64,000 bases of DNA, from NCBI RefSeq assembly GCF_017916325.1, contig NC_090138.1, forward strand, positions 67,001 to 131,000. Reading direction: 5' to 3'. Under the pieces are notes generated by a model. The model did not search any database. It had not been told where the DNA came from and saw only the letters and a program-made list of their open reading frames with translations. Below, piece by piece: positions 27,101 to 35,174 of this stretch (the first letter of the stretch is position 1; each line of letters begins with the position of its first letter). A program made the translations under genes and the position numbers. The stretch comes from Leishmania martiniquensis. Lineage: Eukaryota > Euglenozoa > Kinetoplastea > Trypanosomatida > Trypanosomatidae.

Positions 27101-27499
27101 GGTACTTACGGAGCGGTGTTGGACACAGGCGCGGGCGCGGATGGCGGTGATGTAAACGTCGACGCCGTCAGCGATGACGTGAACAGCAGCTCTAACAAGC
27201 GAGTACCCCCGCGGTCTCTGTGGCAGCCACCGCAACCGCAGCGCCGGCCGCTTGTGGGCGACGTGGACGCTGCGGAAGAGCCGCCGGCGCGCTTCTCCTT
27301 TCTATTCGACGCCAGCACGCCCGTTTCAATGCTCTCGAGCGCGCTGCTGCGGCCGCTGCAGCGTCGCTTGCCGGCCACTGACGGCGGTGGCGCTCGCTTG
27401 GACATCATCCACGACGCCTCATCGCATGACTGCACCACCTCTTCCGCGCACACGTCGGCCCCCACAGCGCGGTCGCCCTCCGACAAGCGCTCTGTGTGA
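21137..27499 (+). CDS. Very large low-complexity hypothetical protein
   Basis: This 2120-residue protein is of unknown function and is dominated by Ser, Ala, Pro, Thr, Gly and His. The ATG at 21137 is the first after a pyrimidine-rich leader. Two short segments look structured. Residues about 90-130 (LTELLVTCLDRIHRLEEN) look helical. Residues about 640-725 include ISELFAQTVQNTLEATNMRD, a basic helix (EEREKRRRLQRRVG) and a coiled-coil-like stretch (VVSRLQRSVRRLELEAS). A small poly-Gln run sits near residues 138-144. The rest looks disordered, with repeated Ser-rich patches that could be phosphorylated. Such proteins are common in Leishmania and are often cytoskeletal or of unknown role; I do not assign one. 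The frame is uninterrupted for 6.4 kb, which strongly supports coding. Confidence 0.75.
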   Translation: MHTSATNGRLMFSLKAAAVEATAPVPASSTTIAVDGLSENDASARTDAASAIAGVNVSCRPLTPSDAKAIAQDTMKASAPPLVAAALTSEAALTELLVTCLDRIHRLEENQARGEVQQSTLDGSLQALLTHKHEHGQQQQQQQSCDQVALDAHRGHSVRDANSSGVPSHELSGQHHRSRQINSCRTSLASHMNQASSIDGDGCTDITHRDHSHDRAAAAASEMHSEQRCRRHRQPQHPHVSGMYTMHSAEAPAPSRSAMPVDASAAAVTATGSAMDVSGKDDNHTSHSTSSRHRHLHHPGAVAASGAALPLSPADLANTKWKEASSGAGVGVGGGCARAAPSTVAAGSRHHTPTAPAAVASGGTIEPPMMANFGTSTSGVGRQRQGSLVTVVSPTHASQPEEAAAHVTAVTVPARPQVSSGNLTAATSEVIGADVNSTPASATLMSGFTWAVPMTLFSSSESSDCSTPTEYHTTARPPSQQQHRPTSSAAAEETEEERSLSIRPFAEGGDGAIYDGPDAASPVRPQRRGSRRHLRSSLTQLPPPDDSPRQQQARPHPHPPHRRGAERESRESTSPPRVAPAALRSVGSTAASSSVHTADELDALYLALSAPHSSASFLASSGSAAGSGGGATGTPPRKVQFPSGTDNDTAISELFAQTVQNTLEATNMRDNFAALVRSVHEEREKRRRLQRRVGSAVETLFRRILAMSSVVSRLQRSVRRLELEASRGGATDAADWHPQHSSRCRRCDADSQRRSGVSDRDEDGLSCDGDIGGGEGDWRERSCASFSAGSVALPRIRRGSSCRRRRSIDGHAESAGYAALAAPFPSSASASVGVERATPVGRSPWLSPPTTRCPADGARGEAALGRGRAAAVVGIASTAPAAPSGFSFERLAAATPVTAAPAVSVGALLLTGSTVLPKIISSNSSLQSFITTSAIITATAPSRAASTTLVPQTAMSPWANVPRQELSPSSLLPPPAMLHVWQAESRSSAVICESPVAPTLSITDMQLGMELPLHASATEDEPSALTDAGRVSAGTRTESMSSRATPDGNVSGGSCSKQRLQVCDAYHDNEKVRKPQEPRGAQQHLAPQEQQRRQDISGGSSAPSLPRSPTSSGLHRRKRNGQRATSAAVAISAVPISVAGGAHCSLSSARHPPPPPPQPATPSRKSLTPASAGKSSPAAGQALPDVLGTPEKGAARRTSSGSTSVSARRLLDALHSGHRSSAATEAGGAVSVATEDSDARVDGTSCVVARGGRSALGAKGHSGGSGTSAVNTTTSANADSSAAPLAPPRATLISSSSAASLARRISNTATATTPTATGPRLRQQRRGTGVAKASPGRRAARQHRSAFVSPAAATPRSSADAGARRDDMIGGGGGTDAMLEMDEGRVAEPTSAGSADGAAFKGCANLPAWRNAVICVSPTHSSSDRSPSSHPPQSLLSSWLQSPPIRVATAAGGDDKAVLQSPVTPNGINAITAGGEGQRHCSTDAHRPNSGSSSTASTPSRRSNAQQAHTPATAASVAVGGASLSTPSPPLQVAQSIFPVAVARHPQQLLLQTAAASHRARKWTSIHLKSSATVSGTLPCVPMAASMPSATSFLRITPILLSPCMARPPSAASPSAAGSSASTGACIAGSGATASRHPALFAKPLSPLTPASRPDHHPHPSPALHLSPSPSLSSNTTMSASIAAPCMPPPSLSQGHPPMLTPDVSSSAAVQSQRAAVLPRCAITAFMQTTASTLPSLVLSHPSSSRSPHLTTSNASRRVKPAASASVAAPTSSQPARPIGKAETAAMTAVTPDKTQRTISSAKVCGKAKQRTLPSPLTAHHPSSYSRQLAAVSGNRGQQLPTPSLTRGSYSSRRARAGLPPPLSVETLSDASVSAMRTSSVGTTESTEAEPNIGAGGMGGDTDGLAMHDQGEGSCTVPASLSAGAVPGRSGAYSTQLQPLRWTAKDEENGDRDPSTPPTATVPSSPLTPTAVRNADVRGAAYSVNRSSGTYGAVLDTGAGADGGDVNVDAVSDDVNSSSNKRVPPRSLWQPPQPQRRPLVGDVDAAEEPPARFSFLFDASTPVSMLSSALLRPLQRRLPATDGGGARLDIIHDASSHDCTTSSAHTSAPTARSPSDKRSV

Positions 27500-28506
27500 G
27501 TGGGGATCTCAGATAAGATGCGGATCGGTGCGTCATATGAAGTCTTCAAGGCTTACGAGCGGGGCTGAAATGGAGACGTTGTAGGCGCGTCTCCACGCGG
27601 CGAGCGCCACTGTGCATTGGGGGGGGGCACTGCAGCCCTCCTTCCTCTCTCACCCCCCTTCCACCCCCGCGGGTCCCTTCAGGATTGTGCGTGTGTGTGT
27701 GTGTGTGTGTGCATGCGCGCCTACCTGCGCCTCTGCAGGGTGTGGAGTGGGAGGAGAGGCAATAAGGAGCTGCGACGCTCGCCGTGGCAACAGCGGCGAA
27801 CCCCTCGTAGACTCGTGGTGGGCACACGCCAAGGATGAAGTAACACAGGCACACACACCTCCACCTCCGCCGCCACCGTATCGCCCCTTCCCTCCCCCAT
27901 TGAGCAGTAGCGGCGAGCGGACAGCGACAGGAATCTCTCAGTCGATGAGAAGAAGAGAGGTGCGTGCGAAGCTCTAAAGCGAACGAAAAAGGGGGCGGAG
28001 GCCAACAGGCCGTGACGAAGACGTCTCGGTGTCCGTCTGTCGTGTGTAATCGACGGCGGCGTAGAAGGAAGCGCACTCACCATACACTCGGAGGCCCTTC
28101 CCATGCGAGTCCGGTGCACGCTGCTCGGCATGCACTCATGTCCTCTGCCGCTCCATCGCTCTGTGGTCTTCCAACACTTCCCCACCACCACCCCTCCTCT
28201 CTCTTCCCCTCCCTTTTATCGGTGGCCACGCTCTTCTTACCCCCCCCCAACACACACACACACCACACACACGGGCCTCACAGCAGCATCAAGCCGGAGC
28301 GGCGGGAGAGGAGAAGCCTTGACAAAAAAGAGAGTGAACCGAAAGGGAAAAGTGGAGGCGAGAGCGTTCCTCCCTCCCTGCCCTCCTCTCTGCGTGTGTG
28401 CCTAAGTCTCACCGCTACTGTCAACACCCTTTCCCCTCCCTGCGACGCCCTGCTCCAGCACTTCATCTTGGGATCGACACGCACGCATATCAACGTATAC
28501 GAGTTG
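27500..28506. other. Intergenic region ahead of the CFAP58 gene
   Basis: It contains a TG run (about 27688-27711), CA runs (about 27846-27863 and 28251-28272), and C/T-rich tracts near 28370-28400 and 28425-28460. Candidate acceptors are AGs at about 28405 and 28457. The frame of the next gene stays open back to 27964, but that part starts at GTG and reads through microsatellite and pyrimidine sequence. Confidence 0.55.
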
Positions 28507-31500
28507 ATGTTGAGTGGCAGCGGCGGCGATGGTAGGGTGGCGCCGACGCGGGAGCCGCCGCCACCGTCCCCGCCTGGGACCTCTGCAGCTGACCTTCACG
28601 GTGCGGCTGCCGCCGCCGCTCGAGAGGGCAGCCCAGGGGTACCTGTGGCCGCGGCAGCTGGAGGCGCCCATTCCGGATCGGCAGCCTCCCCTGCCGCTGG
28701 CAGCACGCAAGGAAGCCTTTCCGCGGCGGAGCTGGAGGCCATTGAACAGCGATACGCAGAGGTGCTCCGTGCCCTCTCTGCTGAGCCGCAGCTGGAGCCC
28801 TTCCGCAACGAGTACGAAAAGCTTCACCGGCTGCTACTAAGCAGTCAAGATGGGGAGCAGCGCCTCCTTCGGCAAGTGCGTGAGCTACGCGATGAGCTCG
28901 ACACGCACCACCAGCAGATTACGACAGCGATGCAGCTTTCGCAGGAGGACGAGGATGCAATCCGAAATCTGCGGGACGAGATCGAGACAGCGTGGGCGAA
29001 AGCTGACGCGGCGCACGAGCAGGAGCAGCGCAGTCGCGAGCTCCTGCACACGCTCCGGCAGCAGGTCAGCGAACTCGACGCCACGGTAGAAAAGACAGCG
29101 GGACTGTCGATGGGGCAGGAGGCCTATCTGCGCGATCTGCTTGCCGTAAAGAAAGAGCGGGAGGAGGAGGCAGTACTGCTGCACGCGGCGGTAGGTCGGA
29201 CTGAGGCAGAGCACCGACAGGTATGCGCGCAGCTCGCGGCCGCCGAGCAGGCGCACGAGGCGTCCCAGCACGAGTTAGAGGTGCAGCGCCGCGCCTACCA
29301 GGAGCTGCTCACCAGCTTGGAGGTGGAGCAGCGGGAGCGGGCGGCAAAGGAGGCGAGCGTGCGGCAGTACCGCGACACGACGGAGCTGTGCATGCGCCGA
29401 CTCGACGAGCGCGGTGTCGAGGTGGAGCGGGCCATACGTGACGAGAAGAGAGTCGCCAAGGAGGCGGAGAGCACAGCGCAAGAAATCCAAGCCATTGCCC
29501 GCCAGCTGCAGGAGCGGCAAGAGCGCTTCGCCGCCGAGGCAGCGCGACTGGCTGCCGCTGAGCGGGAGAACACCCTTCTCTCGCACGACCTGCCGCAGCG
29601 GCAAGCTTCCCTACGCGAGCAGCAGGAGGAGCTGAAGCGTGAGGAGAGGAAGCTGCGTGCGTTACAGAAGTCAGCGCGAGCGCAGCAGGCGGAGCTATCC
29701 GCACTCGTCGAGAAGCGCACGACGGCCGCCGCGGCGGTGCAGGAGCGCGCCAACTCGGTCCATGCCGCCCTCGCCGAGTTGGCGAAGGAGGAGAAGGCGC
29801 GCGCGTTGCTGGAAGAGGCGCTCGCCAAGGCGATGCAGCGCAAGACAAACACGGTCCACACGAATACTGTCAAGGCCACGACGAGCGCAAAGACAGAGGG
29901 GCAGCGTGCTATCGAGGTGGGCAAGAGTCGGCGCCTGAATCAGCAGCTGGAACTGCTGCGCGCCGCTAACGAGCAGGTGCGCAAGGCCATCTACTACGCC
30001 GAGAAGAGCCACGAGAGGCAGACCGGAGAGGCGCAACAAACGCTGCTCCACTACCATCGGACCCTCGACGCCATTCGCGCTCGCCGCAGCGAGGCGAGGG
30101 CGGTGGAGGAGGCCACTGCGCTGCATCAGAAGAAACTGAAGGCGCAGCAGGAGCTGCTGAACACCGTGGCGGCGGATCGCCAGAAGACGGAGAAAGCGTT
30201 GCGTGAAACGGAGGCGGAGCTGCTGCTGCTGCGCAACCGGCACGCGAGCAAGCACGAGGAGCTGGAGTCTGTGAAGATGGAGCTCATCCAGCAGGAGGCA
30301 GATATGTGTCAGCTCCACAGCCTCAGTCGGCAGTTGAACAAGGATGTCGCCAACACAGAGCAGCGCTTGCGGTTCCTGCGCGAGGACCGGCAGCATGCCG
30401 AGAGCCGCGTCGAAGCACTACGCAGCGAGGCGCAGCAGCTTCGTCATGTCATCGCGCAGTACGATCTGGAGGCACGACAGCAGGGCTCGCGGCTGGCAGT
30501 CATAACGCACGAGCGCAACACGATCGCGGCACAGCTGCTGCTCCGCTCCGAGGAGCTCGAGCTCGTCCGTGAAAAAATATGCCTCGCGGATGCGGCGCGG
30601 GTGTCGGGCGCGGTAAAGTACCAGCGGGCAATGCAGCAACTGGCGGCATCACGGGACTCTCTCATCGAGCAGCGGCTGCGGTGCCGCATCGCCCTGGTGC
30701 GGCTCCGCTACCTCGACCGCCTCCGCACCAAAGAGGCGCAGCAGGAGAAGCTGCTGTCGCAGGCCCGTGCGCGGGTTCGGGCCCTGGCGGACGAGCTCAG
30801 CACGAAGCACAACGTGCACTGCTGGCGTAGAATGGAAAGCAGCGCGCCACATGTGCTGGATGCACTCGCCAAGGTGCACCTCCTGCAGGAGAAGCTGGTG
30901 CGCAAGCGGAACGAACTGAAGGCCAAGACAGACCTAGTCGAGCAGGCGGAGCGCGCCTATGCACAGCTGCGGCAGCAACTCGCACGCCTGCCAGGGCCAG
31001 AGGCGGCAGAGGAGATGGCCCTGGCAGCCGAAAACGTGCAGCAGCGCAAGGCGCAGCTGGTAGAAATGACCGATGCGTTGGCGAAGGCGGAGGAGGAGGC
31101 GGATGTACTGGAGACGCAGGCGGCGCACCTTCACGAGGAGCTTCAAGACATGAAGCACCGCTACTTTCAGGAGAAGACAAAGCATCGGGCGCTGCGAGCG
31201 GAGGAGACGCTCGTCCTCCGAACACGGGGTGCCGGCGGTGCCGGCGTCGGAACTGCCAGGCGATCTGGGAGTAGCGCCGTCGCCTCACGAGGCGATGTCG
31301 GAGGAGCGGTAGTAGTAGCGGCAGGTGCATCCGCGTCGGCTGGCGAACCGGTGGCTGCGGACGCGTCACACAGGTATACGTCACAGACGCCGCGGCTGGA
31401 TCGCCATACAGGTGGCTCCGCCCTCCTCAACAATAGCCCCAACGGTACTCAAGCCGCAGCGAGTGGAACTGGGGGCAGCGGGGGTGGTGGTCTCATGAAC

Positions 31501-31668
31501 ACGGTCCACAACGTCTCTGTATCGGCACGCAGCGGCCGGCGGCGCGCGCTGCAGGACGAGGCGATGCTAGATTCACTGACGGCAGGGCCGCCACGGCCGA
31601 ACTTTCCACTGCAGAAGCCACCGCACCAGCGGCAGTTTGTCGGCGGCGGCTTCTCCCTCACTCGATGA
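28507..31668 (+). CDS. CFAP58: Cilia- and flagella-associated protein 58 (CFAP58/CCDC147) orthologue
   Basis: This is a 1053-residue, almost entirely coiled-coil protein. An N-terminal disordered Ala/Pro/Gly segment precedes blocks that match the animal and algal CFAP58 family. They are AIEQRYAEVLRAL followed by PFRNEYEKLHRLL (about residues 78-105), the hallmark GLSMGQEAYLRDLL (about residues 198-211), and near the C-terminus NVHCWRRMESS (about residues 770-780) followed by LARLPGPEAAEEM (about residues 828-840). Animal CFAP58 is about 870 residues; this one is longer through the N-terminus and a Ser/Gly/Ala-rich tail (about residues 905-1053). In other organisms CFAP58 is needed for flagellar assembly and sperm midpiece structure, and in Leishmania it is expected in the flagellum or its base. 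The start at 28507 avoids a pyrimidine- and CA-rich upstream segment and follows likely splice acceptors; an in-frame ATG at 28138 is less likely. Confidence 0.9.
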   Translation: MLSGSGGDGRVAPTREPPPPSPPGTSAADLHGAAAAAAREGSPGVPVAAAAGGAHSGSAASPAAGSTQGSLSAAELEAIEQRYAEVLRALSAEPQLEPFRNEYEKLHRLLLSSQDGEQRLLRQVRELRDELDTHHQQITTAMQLSQEDEDAIRNLRDEIETAWAKADAAHEQEQRSRELLHTLRQQVSELDATVEKTAGLSMGQEAYLRDLLAVKKEREEEAVLLHAAVGRTEAEHRQVCAQLAAAEQAHEASQHELEVQRRAYQELLTSLEVEQRERAAKEASVRQYRDTTELCMRRLDERGVEVERAIRDEKRVAKEAESTAQEIQAIARQLQERQERFAAEAARLAAAERENTLLSHDLPQRQASLREQQEELKREERKLRALQKSARAQQAELSALVEKRTTAAAAVQERANSVHAALAELAKEEKARALLEEALAKAMQRKTNTVHTNTVKATTSAKTEGQRAIEVGKSRRLNQQLELLRAANEQVRKAIYYAEKSHERQTGEAQQTLLHYHRTLDAIRARRSEARAVEEATALHQKKLKAQQELLNTVAADRQKTEKALRETEAELLLLRNRHASKHEELESVKMELIQQEADMCQLHSLSRQLNKDVANTEQRLRFLREDRQHAESRVEALRSEAQQLRHVIAQYDLEARQQGSRLAVITHERNTIAAQLLLRSEELELVREKICLADAARVSGAVKYQRAMQQLAASRDSLIEQRLRCRIALVRLRYLDRLRTKEAQQEKLLSQARARVRALADELSTKHNVHCWRRMESSAPHVLDALAKVHLLQEKLVRKRNELKAKTDLVEQAERAYAQLRQQLARLPGPEAAEEMALAAENVQQRKAQLVEMTDALAKAEEEADVLETQAAHLHEELQDMKHRYFQEKTKHRALRAEETLVLRTRGAGGAGVGTARRSGSSAVASRGDVGGAVVVAAGASASAGEPVAADASHRYTSQTPRLDRHTGGSALLNNSPNGTQAAASGTGGSGGGGLMNTVHNVSVSARSGRRRALQDEAMLDSLTAGPPRPNFPLQKPPHQRQFVGGGFSLTR

Positions 31669-32249
31669 TGGCGAGATGAAAAAGGGCTGAGGAGGAGGAG
31701 GAGGAGGGGGGGCAGAGAACAGGCGACATCGCTGACGCAGAGAGGGGAGAGGGACACGCTCGGCTCCTCTGCCCCGCCCCCTCCTCCTCCCCACACACAC
31801 ACATGTACACACACACACACACGCGGAGATACACATGTACTTTTAGTGCTTCGAATGCCCCACGTGCCTCCGAAGGTGGACGATGCCCGTGAAGTGTGGC
31901 AGCCTTCCCCTCTCCCCTCAGTCACGCGTGCACAAGAAGGGACAGAGTGAGGGGGGAGGCGAGGAAAAGAAAAAAAGCGATGCACAGCTACACATACAAA
32001 CGTCAAGGAAAGAAATGCGTCGTCAGACTTTCCTCCCTGTCCTCTACTGCCCCGCGCGCTACGTCGTGTAGTGTTCCCACGCACATGCTCAACGCGGCAT
32101 AGAGCTGCCATCTTCTCCCCCCTCCTCCTCCTCCCCCTCTCACTGTCCTTGTTGTATGCTTCAATGGCGATGCGCAACTGCCTCTCCCCCAAACACACAC
32201 ACACACACATCACATCACATCACACCTACCAACGGGCATGCCCCATACA
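31669..32249. other. Intergenic region between CFAP58 and the Ppx-like gene
   Basis: It holds a GGA-rich stretch at about 31688-31713, CA runs at 31791-31822 and 32192-32208, a short CACAT repeat, and a C/T tract at 32110-32145. The first AG after that tract is at 32249-32250. Confidence 0.5.
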
Positions 32250-32256
32250 GCGGCGC

Positions 32257-32319
32257 ATGAGAGCAGTGGCCACTGCTTTCCTCCCAAGGCCTGAAGCGGG
32301 GGCGATCCAGCAAAAGTGA
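32257..32319 (+). CDS. Possible short upstream ORF
   Basis: If the mRNA is spliced at the AG at 32249-32250, the first ATG is at 32257 and encodes 20 residues before TGA. It would precede the main start at 32392. If splicing instead uses AG at about 32287-32288 (after TTTCCTCCCA), the uORF is removed. It could dampen translation; nothing else supports it. Confidence 0.25.
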   Translation: MRAVATAFLPRPEAGAIQQK

Positions 32320-32391
32320 TTTTCACGGCAGTGGGCCCGTCTTGGGCTGCCTTTGCCCCCGCGGATCGTGCGGTGGTGGCTGTTAGCATCG

Positions 32392-34425
32392 ATGCGCCAG
32401 CGCTCGCCTCGTCGCCTTTGCGGCGGCCATCTTCGCTGCACAGTGGCAGCAGCGTTGTGGTGCCAGCGCTTCTGGATAGCATCAACTCAGACTCTCGCGC
32501 ACAACACGGCGGCGGAACAGAGATCCCGCAACTTGAAGCTCAAGAGGCCCCTTCGTCGCGGCCGCGGTCCTGAAGACTCAGCCGCGCCCCTCGGCAGTAA
32601 GTGCAAGGAGGCTGGGGGCGTTGCCTCGCACCCGCATCATCAGAATGTGCATTCAGGCATCTTCCAGGGCCAGCATATCAAGCCCTTTCCCGTCCGCGCA
32701 GCTATCGACATCGGCACCGGCGGTGTTGCGTCGCTCTGCGTCGCACGCGTGGACGCAGCGGTCGGCGCCATCCAAAAGCTGATGTACCAGACGCAGGTGC
32801 CCCTGCATCTTGAGGCGCTGCCGACGTCGATGTCGATCCCCCAATCCTCTCCGTCGACGTCGTCGTCCTTCACGCTGAGCGAGCGTACGATTGATGACAT
32901 TACGAATAAGATGCGCATCCTGCATGGTGCAATGCGGCGCAGCACCTTTGAGGGGCTCAGCGAGCGCGCAGCCGTGCTGTCGTGGCCGCTCTGCCTCGCG
33001 CGCAACGCCGGGCGGCTCGCCGCACAGCTGACAAAAGAGTTCAAGGTCGACGTTCGCGTGCTAGGGACCGACTTCGAGGTTGAGTGGCCGCCGTCCGTTG
33101 CGCGTCTCATGGCTGGCGAGTATCTTAGCCGACCCGAGACGGCGCATGGTGGCATCACCGGCAGCCAGGAAGTCTGCGACGAGGGTGCGCGCAGGAGCGC
33201 CGAGGGCGCGCTCAAATCGCTGCTGCGCTCAGCAGCACGTGCACCCGCCGCGGCGGGGCGTGGGAAGCGGAGGAATAATGCGCCTGCGCAGCCCTTGTGC
33301 GGGTCTACGGCAAGCAGCGCGGCGGCGGATCCGCGCACCCAGCTCGACACCCTCGCCTTCCTTGCACACGCGGCTGCAAGCCAGTGCGTCGCTCCGCAGC
33401 GGCTGCTGGTTCTCCATGAAGATCCGCAGCGTGGCCTGCGCTTGCTGGGACTAGGGACATCGGCCGCTGATGACATTGCTGACCTCATGGCCAATGCAAC
33501 GTCGCCGGAGGAGCGGCGAAAGCTGCGCGCAATAGCGCATGGGCCGGGGCCGTCACTCCTCGAGCCCGGCGAGGTGCCATCAGGCGACCGTTGCGCCTTT
33601 GTAGGGGTGGTTAACGCGCCGCGACAGCAGCAGGCGTCACTGCCACCAATATCGTCGCCAATAAGAACGTTGAAGGGCAACGCTGACGGCATCCGCAGCG
33701 ATGTGGCGGCAGCAGCGGCGTCATCACGCATGCGCCTGGTCGAACACCCTCTACCCGTCGACGTCGCGAGCGCGCACCGCTACTGCATCACGCAAATCCA
33801 GCGCCGTCCGTTAGAGTCGTACAGTCTGCACGCGAGCAGCCCGAACCCGCTCCTGGCCGACGAGTTCGCAGCACTGCGCGGTCTTCTTGCGGGCATGATA
33901 CAGCCCACCCTGCCAGCGTGGGTGCAGCGCAAGGCCCAGCTCGGGGGTGTATTGTGCGGCACGAGCCATAACGGGGGACTGCTGAACATCGCAGCTCGTG
34001 TGTCGCAGCAGACACACGTCTCCTTGGAGCATTTGGAAGTGCACGCGCAGCACCATTTCTGCGGTCTTACCGATGTGCTGCTCGCGGAGTCCTTCCCCAA
34101 CCCGCTCCTCGTCCTTCCGAGTGCAGCGCTAGCAGCGGCTGTGCTGCGATCGCTGGAGTCGCCGCGCATCACGTACCTTCCCGAAGTAAGTGTGGCGGTT
34201 GCGCTGCTGGTGCAGCCATCGTTGTGGCTGCACGCACGAGCGACAGAGGTGCGGGCGAGGCTTGCACGCGACCCCTTCTACGAATCAGCGACGGCAGCCC
34301 AGCGCGGCCGCACCTTTGACCGGCCGCACCGAAAGGACAACCCCACCGCCGCCCCAGCCGCAACTTGGGTGAAGGAGGGTTGTTGGAATCCCCTCTCCCT
34401 CAACGAGAGCATGCGTGGGACGTGA
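32392..34425 (+). CDS. Divergent Ppx/GppA-like (ASKHA fold) protein, possibly mitochondrial
   Basis: This is a 677-residue protein. The ATG at 32392 is chosen over an upstream in-frame TTG. The first about 40 residues are rich in Arg and Ala with no acidic residue, like a mitochondrial presequence. At about residues 101-115 the sequence AAIDIGTGGVASLCV resembles the phosphate-1 loop of the exopolyphosphatase/guanosine pentaphosphatase (Ppx/GppA) family. About 80 residues later a segment (about 195-230, including LARNAGRLAAQLTKEF then VDVRVLG) matches the usual ARNA...TG..VEV...G region. A C-terminal block (LNIAARVSQQTHVSLEHL, about residues 530-547) is followed by a hydrophobic stretch. The catalytic Glu expected after the VxVxxG region is unclear, so activity is doubtful. 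Insertions make it longer than bacterial GppA (about 500). The fold call is by eye. Confidence 0.5.
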   Translation: MRQRSPRRLCGGHLRCTVAAALWCQRFWIASTQTLAHNTAAEQRSRNLKLKRPLRRGRGPEDSAAPLGSKCKEAGGVASHPHHQNVHSGIFQGQHIKPFPVRAAIDIGTGGVASLCVARVDAAVGAIQKLMYQTQVPLHLEALPTSMSIPQSSPSTSSSFTLSERTIDDITNKMRILHGAMRRSTFEGLSERAAVLSWPLCLARNAGRLAAQLTKEFKVDVRVLGTDFEVEWPPSVARLMAGEYLSRPETAHGGITGSQEVCDEGARRSAEGALKSLLRSAARAPAAAGRGKRRNNAPAQPLCGSTASSAAADPRTQLDTLAFLAHAAASQCVAPQRLLVLHEDPQRGLRLLGLGTSAADDIADLMANATSPEERRKLRAIAHGPGPSLLEPGEVPSGDRCAFVGVVNAPRQQQASLPPISSPIRTLKGNADGIRSDVAAAAASSRMRLVEHPLPVDVASAHRYCITQIQRRPLESYSLHASSPNPLLADEFAALRGLLAGMIQPTLPAWVQRKAQLGGVLCGTSHNGGLLNIAARVSQQTHVSLEHLEVHAQHHFCGLTDVLLAESFPNPLLVLPSAALAAAVLRSLESPRITYLPEVSVAVALLVQPSLWLHARATEVRARLARDPFYESATAAQRGRTFDRPHRKDNPTAAPAATWVKEGCWNPLSLNESMRGT

Positions 34426-35100
34426 TGCCCTCCGCCCCCACCCCACGCTCCGCCTGCGCCCGTGCCGTTCTGCTCTCGCAGGCCACCGGGGCTGTCTTTG
34501 ATGCACTGCTGCACCTCCGTTCACAGGGAACGCATCGTTTAGCACCGTCTTCACAAAAGCTTTGCCACATGTGCACCCCCCGTCTGTGCACGTCTGCGTC
34601 GAGACCCTCTGACCCGTAATGTCGGCCTCTTAAGTGCACCCTCCCTCCCCCCTCTCCCCAACACCACCCAAGCGTCAGGCGGTCTGCTCTCGGGGCACCG
34701 CCATGTCAGCCACCGGCTGCTGCATTCGCCCGTTCAAATAGCCTCGTTGGGTGGGAATGTGCTGTTGCCGCCCGGACGTCACGAGGTGTGCGCAACTCCG
34801 TCCTCGCTATCTGCCCTCCTCCCCCCTCAATGCACACACGTTTCACCCTCTCGGAGCAACCTCAGCGCGAATCGGGGTGAGGCGAGGCGGGTGCGCACAT
34901 GGACAACTTCTCCTGAGTCCCTCTCGTCAGGTTTTTCTTTGTTCTTGGCTCTTCCTGTCTCTCTCTCTCTTCCTCCGCGCGTGCGCGCGGTGGGGTGGGG
35001 TGGGGGTGTCGCATCGCGGCGCTCCTGTGATGGTCGTCGGTCGATTGGCCACCCACCACACATTCGTATACGCCCATGTCGTATGTGTACACCCTGTGCG
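34426..35100. other. Intergenic region ahead of the DDRGK1 gene
   Basis: No gene is supported. A strong CT tract lies at about 34928-34977. Several ATGs occur between it and the first AG at 35112-35113, but they would be spliced away. Confidence 0.55.
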
Positions 35101-35113
35101 CATGGGCGCGCAG
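35101..35113 (+). promoter_or_regulatory. Inferred spliced-leader acceptor deciding the DDRGK1 start
   Basis: After the CT tract at about 34928-34977 no AG occurs until 35112-35113. Splicing there excludes the in-frame ATG at 35076 and makes the ATG at 35175 the first on the mRNA, with a 61-nt 5' UTR. The tract-to-AG distance (about 135 nt) is long, so this is an inference. Confidence 0.45.
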
Positions 35114-35174
35114 CACAGGGAGAGACAGACTTACCCACTCACCCACCCACATCTCCTCCTCCTACTCTGGCGCG

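Noticed and set aside
27964..28506. N-terminal extension of the CFAP58 frame
   Set aside because: Needs a GTG start and reads through CA repeats and pyrimidine tracts; family similarity begins after 28507.
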